DNA of 64,000 nucleotides. Source: Pseudoalteromonas peptidolytica (GTDB lineage: Bacteria > Pseudomonadota > Gammaproteobacteria > Enterobacterales > Alteromonadaceae). Of this stretch, positions 61,936-64,000 are shown one piece after another. The stretch's first letter is position 1. The number at the start of each line of letters is the position of its first letter. The stretch is from the NCBI RefSeq assembly GCF_012641745.1, contig NZ_WEHZ01000007.1, forward strand, positions 118,487-182,486. The letters are read 5' to 3'. Below the pieces are notes generated by a model. That model saw only the letters and a program-made list of their open reading frames with translations, did not search any database and was not told the origin of the DNA. The translations under genes were made by a program, and so were the position numbers.

Positions 61936-63846
61936 ATGCTTGAAAAGATCAGAGAAGGCTCACAGGGCCCTGCGGCTAAAATCATATTAGGTTTAGTCAT
62001 CTTATCTTTTGCGTTAGCAGGGATCGGTGGTTACCTAGGTCAAACCACTGAGCAACCTGTCGCAGAAGTCAATGGAATAAAGATCTCGCAGACAAAGTTC
62101 TCACGTGCTTACTCGAATGAGCGTGCACGTTTAGAGCAGCAGTTTGGTGAGTATTTTGCGCAAATAGCAGCAGATCCAAATTACATGGCACAAATCCGCC
62201 AAGGTGTTGTAGATCAATTAGTACAGCAAGAACTACAGTCACAACTGGCAAAGGAACTTGGTCTTCGAGTGAGTGATGAGCAGGTAAAAAAAGCGATTGT
62301 TGAGATGCCTTACTTCCAAATCGGTGGTGAGTTTAGCAATGACCGTTACCTCCAAGTTATTCGCCAGATGAATTTTCAACCTGACAGCTTCCGTGAGTAT
62401 TTACGCGATGAAATGACACGAGCACAACTTATCTCTGCGGTAGCTGGCAGTGACTTTGTATTAGAAAATGAATTACAACATTCTCTTGCGTTACAGCAGC
62501 AAACCCGTGCAATCGATTATGCCGTCTTAAGTAAAGATTTAGTAAAAGATGAAGTCTCAGTTTCACCAGAAGAGGTTCAGAGCTACTATGATCTAAATCA
62601 GAATCAGTTCCAAGCACCGGAGTTGGTGGCTGTGAACTATATTGAGTTGAAAGCAGAAGATTTAGAGCCTGCTGAGCCTGTTACTGAAGAGGCCGTTAAA
62701 ACATACTATGAAGAACAAAAGAACCAGTATCTAGAGCCTGAAAGGCGTCGCGTTTCACACATTTTAGTAGATTTGGGTGAAGATGCTGCAGCTGCAAAAG
62801 AAAAAGCAGACATGCTGCTAGCGGAGCTAAATAGCGGTGCTGATTTTGCAACTCTTGCAGAAGAAAAATCAGATGATATTGTCAGTGCAGAACTAGGTGG
62901 TGATTTAGACTGGATTGAACGAGAGATGATGGATCCTGCATTTGAAGACGCAGCGTTTTCGCTTGCAGCAGTAGGTGATGTATCAGAGGTGGTTGAATCT
63001 GAGTTTGGTTATCACATCATTAAGCTGACTGATATTCAACGTCAACAGGCCCAATCTTTTGATGATGTTAAAGATGAGTTGCGTGCTGAGCTTGAAAAGG
63101 CAGCTAAAATAGATGCTTTCTACCAAAAACAAACTCAGGTTGCTGAATTGGCCTTTGAAATGGCGGACTCCCTTCAAGATGCAGCAGAAGTTGCTGGCGT
63201 AGAAGTTAAGTCTACCGAGTTAGTAAGCCGTAATGCGCTTCCTGAGCCATTAAACATGCCAGCTATAAATAATACTATTTTTACTCCTGAATTAATCGAA
63301 GACAGAGTGAATTCAGAAGTTTTAGAGGTTGCGCCAGAACATATTGTCGTTGTACGTGTTTCGGATCATAAAGCTGCGGCCACTAAACCACTAGAAGAAG
63401 TCAGTGAGCAAATTCAAGCACAGCTAGTTGCTGAGAAAGCATCAAGCTTGATTACTGAGAAAGCTCAATCACTGTTTGAGCAATTGCAAAATGGCACGGC
63501 ACTGGCAGACATTGCCAAAGCACAAAATGTTGAGGTTAAAAGTGTCAATGAGCTGCAGCGTAGAAGCTATGATGTTCCTCCTGCGATTGCAACTGAAGCA
63601 TTTAAACTTCCTCAACCTGGTGTTGCGCAATCTTACCCTGCGTTGGTTGAATTAGGTAATGGTGATGCTGCATTTGTGGTGCTTAAATCAGTAACCACTC
63701 CAGACGTGGATGGACAGATAGATCCGCAGCAGAAACAATCAATCACTTCCTCATTTGCTAATAAAAATTATTTAGAACTACTGGCTGCACTTGAAGCTAA
63801 AGCCGAAGTAATTAGGCCACAGCTACAATTAGCTGAGCAGCAATAG
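61936..63846 (+). CDS. ppiD: Periplasmic folding chaperone PpiD
   Basis: 636 residues (E. coli 623). One N-terminal membrane anchor (about 16-34, IILGLVILSFALAGIGGYLG), SurA-like chaperone helices, and a parvulin-type domain near 265-365 (RRVSHILVDL, GGDLDWIEREMM). In E. coli this parvulin domain is inactive and the protein works as a chaperone at the Sec translocon exit. Ribosome site AGAGAA. Gene order lon-hupB-ppiD is the usual one. Confidence 0.96.
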   Translation: MLEKIREGSQGPAAKIILGLVILSFALAGIGGYLGQTTEQPVAEVNGIKISQTKFSRAYSNERARLEQQFGEYFAQIAADPNYMAQIRQGVVDQLVQQELQSQLAKELGLRVSDEQVKKAIVEMPYFQIGGEFSNDRYLQVIRQMNFQPDSFREYLRDEMTRAQLISAVAGSDFVLENELQHSLALQQQTRAIDYAVLSKDLVKDEVSVSPEEVQSYYDLNQNQFQAPELVAVNYIELKAEDLEPAEPVTEEAVKTYYEEQKNQYLEPERRRVSHILVDLGEDAAAAKEKADMLLAELNSGADFATLAEEKSDDIVSAELGGDLDWIEREMMDPAFEDAAFSLAAVGDVSEVVESEFGYHIIKLTDIQRQQAQSFDDVKDELRAELEKAAKIDAFYQKQTQVAELAFEMADSLQDAAEVAGVEVKSTELVSRNALPEPLNMPAINNTIFTPELIEDRVNSEVLEVAPEHIVVVRVSDHKAAATKPLEEVSEQIQAQLVAEKASSLITEKAQSLFEQLQNGTALADIAKAQNVEVKSVNELQRRSYDVPPAIATEAFKLPQPGVAQSYPALVELGNGDAAFVVLKSVTTPDVDGQIDPQQKQSITSSFANKNYLELLAALEAKAEVIRPQLQLAEQQ

Positions 63847-63899
63847 CAACTCAATAATGAAAAAAGCGCCGCATTGGCTAATGCTGATCAGTTAAGAAG

Positions 63900-63919
63900 T
63901 TGATCGGTTGACCGATCAA
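63900..63919. promoter_or_regulatory. 20-bp near-perfect palindrome
   Basis: TTGATCGGT-TG-ACCGATCAA, 9-bp arms, between ppiD and the terminator. It could be an operator for a gene beyond the window or part of the 3' RNA structure. Confidence 0.35.
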
Positions 63920-63932
63920 AATGATCATGCAC

Positions 63933-63966
63933 AATCCGTAGCTAGGCAACTAACTACGGATTTTTT
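63933..63966 (+). terminator. Intrinsic terminator after ppiD
   Basis: AATCCGTAG with CTACGGATT around a 12-base loop, then T residues. Confidence 0.8.
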
Positions 63967-64000
63967 GTGAATATAGAACAAGCTCTTCATTCAGCTTTTG
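63967..64000 (+). CDS. Possible start of a further gene (cut by window edge)
   Basis: GTG followed by an open frame (MNIEQALHSAF) to the edge. No ribosome site because the terminator hairpin lies immediately upstream; a later start or none is equally possible. Too short to assign. Confidence 0.2.
   Translation, partial: MNIEQALHSAF

Overview
The window looks like chromosome of a marine gammaproteobacterium of the Alteromonadales, most likely Pseudoalteromonas. The evidence is gene order (ffh/rpsP-rimM-trmD-rplS/tyrA; tig-clpP-clpX-lon-hupB-ppiD; prmB-aroC), moderately AT-rich DNA, and protein sequences closest in style to Alteromonadales housekeeping families. The genus is inferred; no database search was possible.

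Layout. 1-6.3 kb: SRP protein (partial), a secreted tannase/feruloyl-esterase-type enzyme, the S16-RimM-TrmD-L19 operon and tyrA. 6.3-16 kb: an accessory stretch with a chemoreceptor, small membrane proteins, GNAT and VOC proteins, a secreted DJ-1 homologue lacking its nucleophilic cysteine, a beta-lactamase-fold lipoprotein and a lone HNH nuclease; a 36-bp direct repeat brackets part of it. 16-31.3 kb: the main catabolic island. It encodes a GMC oxidoreductase with a Tat-exported small subunit, a DUF1080 (3-keto-glycoside hydrolase-like) protein, two TIM-barrel sugar isomerases, an MFS transporter, a Gfo/Idh/MocA dehydrogenase, a PAS-AraC regulator, a TonB-dependent receptor and a lipoprotein with four discoidin-like repeats. 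Together these suggest uptake of a glycoside across the outer membrane, oxidation at C3, cleavage, and further processing in the cytoplasm. The substrate cannot be read from sequence.

31.3-41.8 kb: pheA with a Phe-rich leader peptide and attenuator, a GGDEF-EAL protein, a YciH-type SUI1 protein, a STAS protein plus a receiver-PP2C-HATPase protein (a partner-switching module), a GAF protein, an aromatic aminotransferase, yebG with a LexA box, and a ComEA-like protein. 41.8-52.3 kb: dsbB, an amidohydrolase divergent from a CadC-like regulator, fadR, a 2-Cys peroxiredoxin, smrB, prmB and aroC. 52.3-64 kb: folD, a five-tRNA operon (Pro-Arg-His-Pro-Pro), and the protein quality-control block tig, clpP, clpX, lon, hupB and ppiD.

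Two themes cut across the window. First, aromatic amino acid synthesis (tyrA, pheA, tyrB, aroC) carries readable regulation: paired TyrR-like boxes in a shared 38-bp arrangement at tyrA and tyrB, and attenuation at pheA. Second, five copies of a ~160-bp element with inverted-repeat ends (MITE-like) sit in gaps between genes, mostly against gene 3' ends. One copy supplies or overlaps the pheA stop codon, one touches the MFS stop codon, one separates the peroxiredoxin gene from its terminator, and two lie between clpX and lon.
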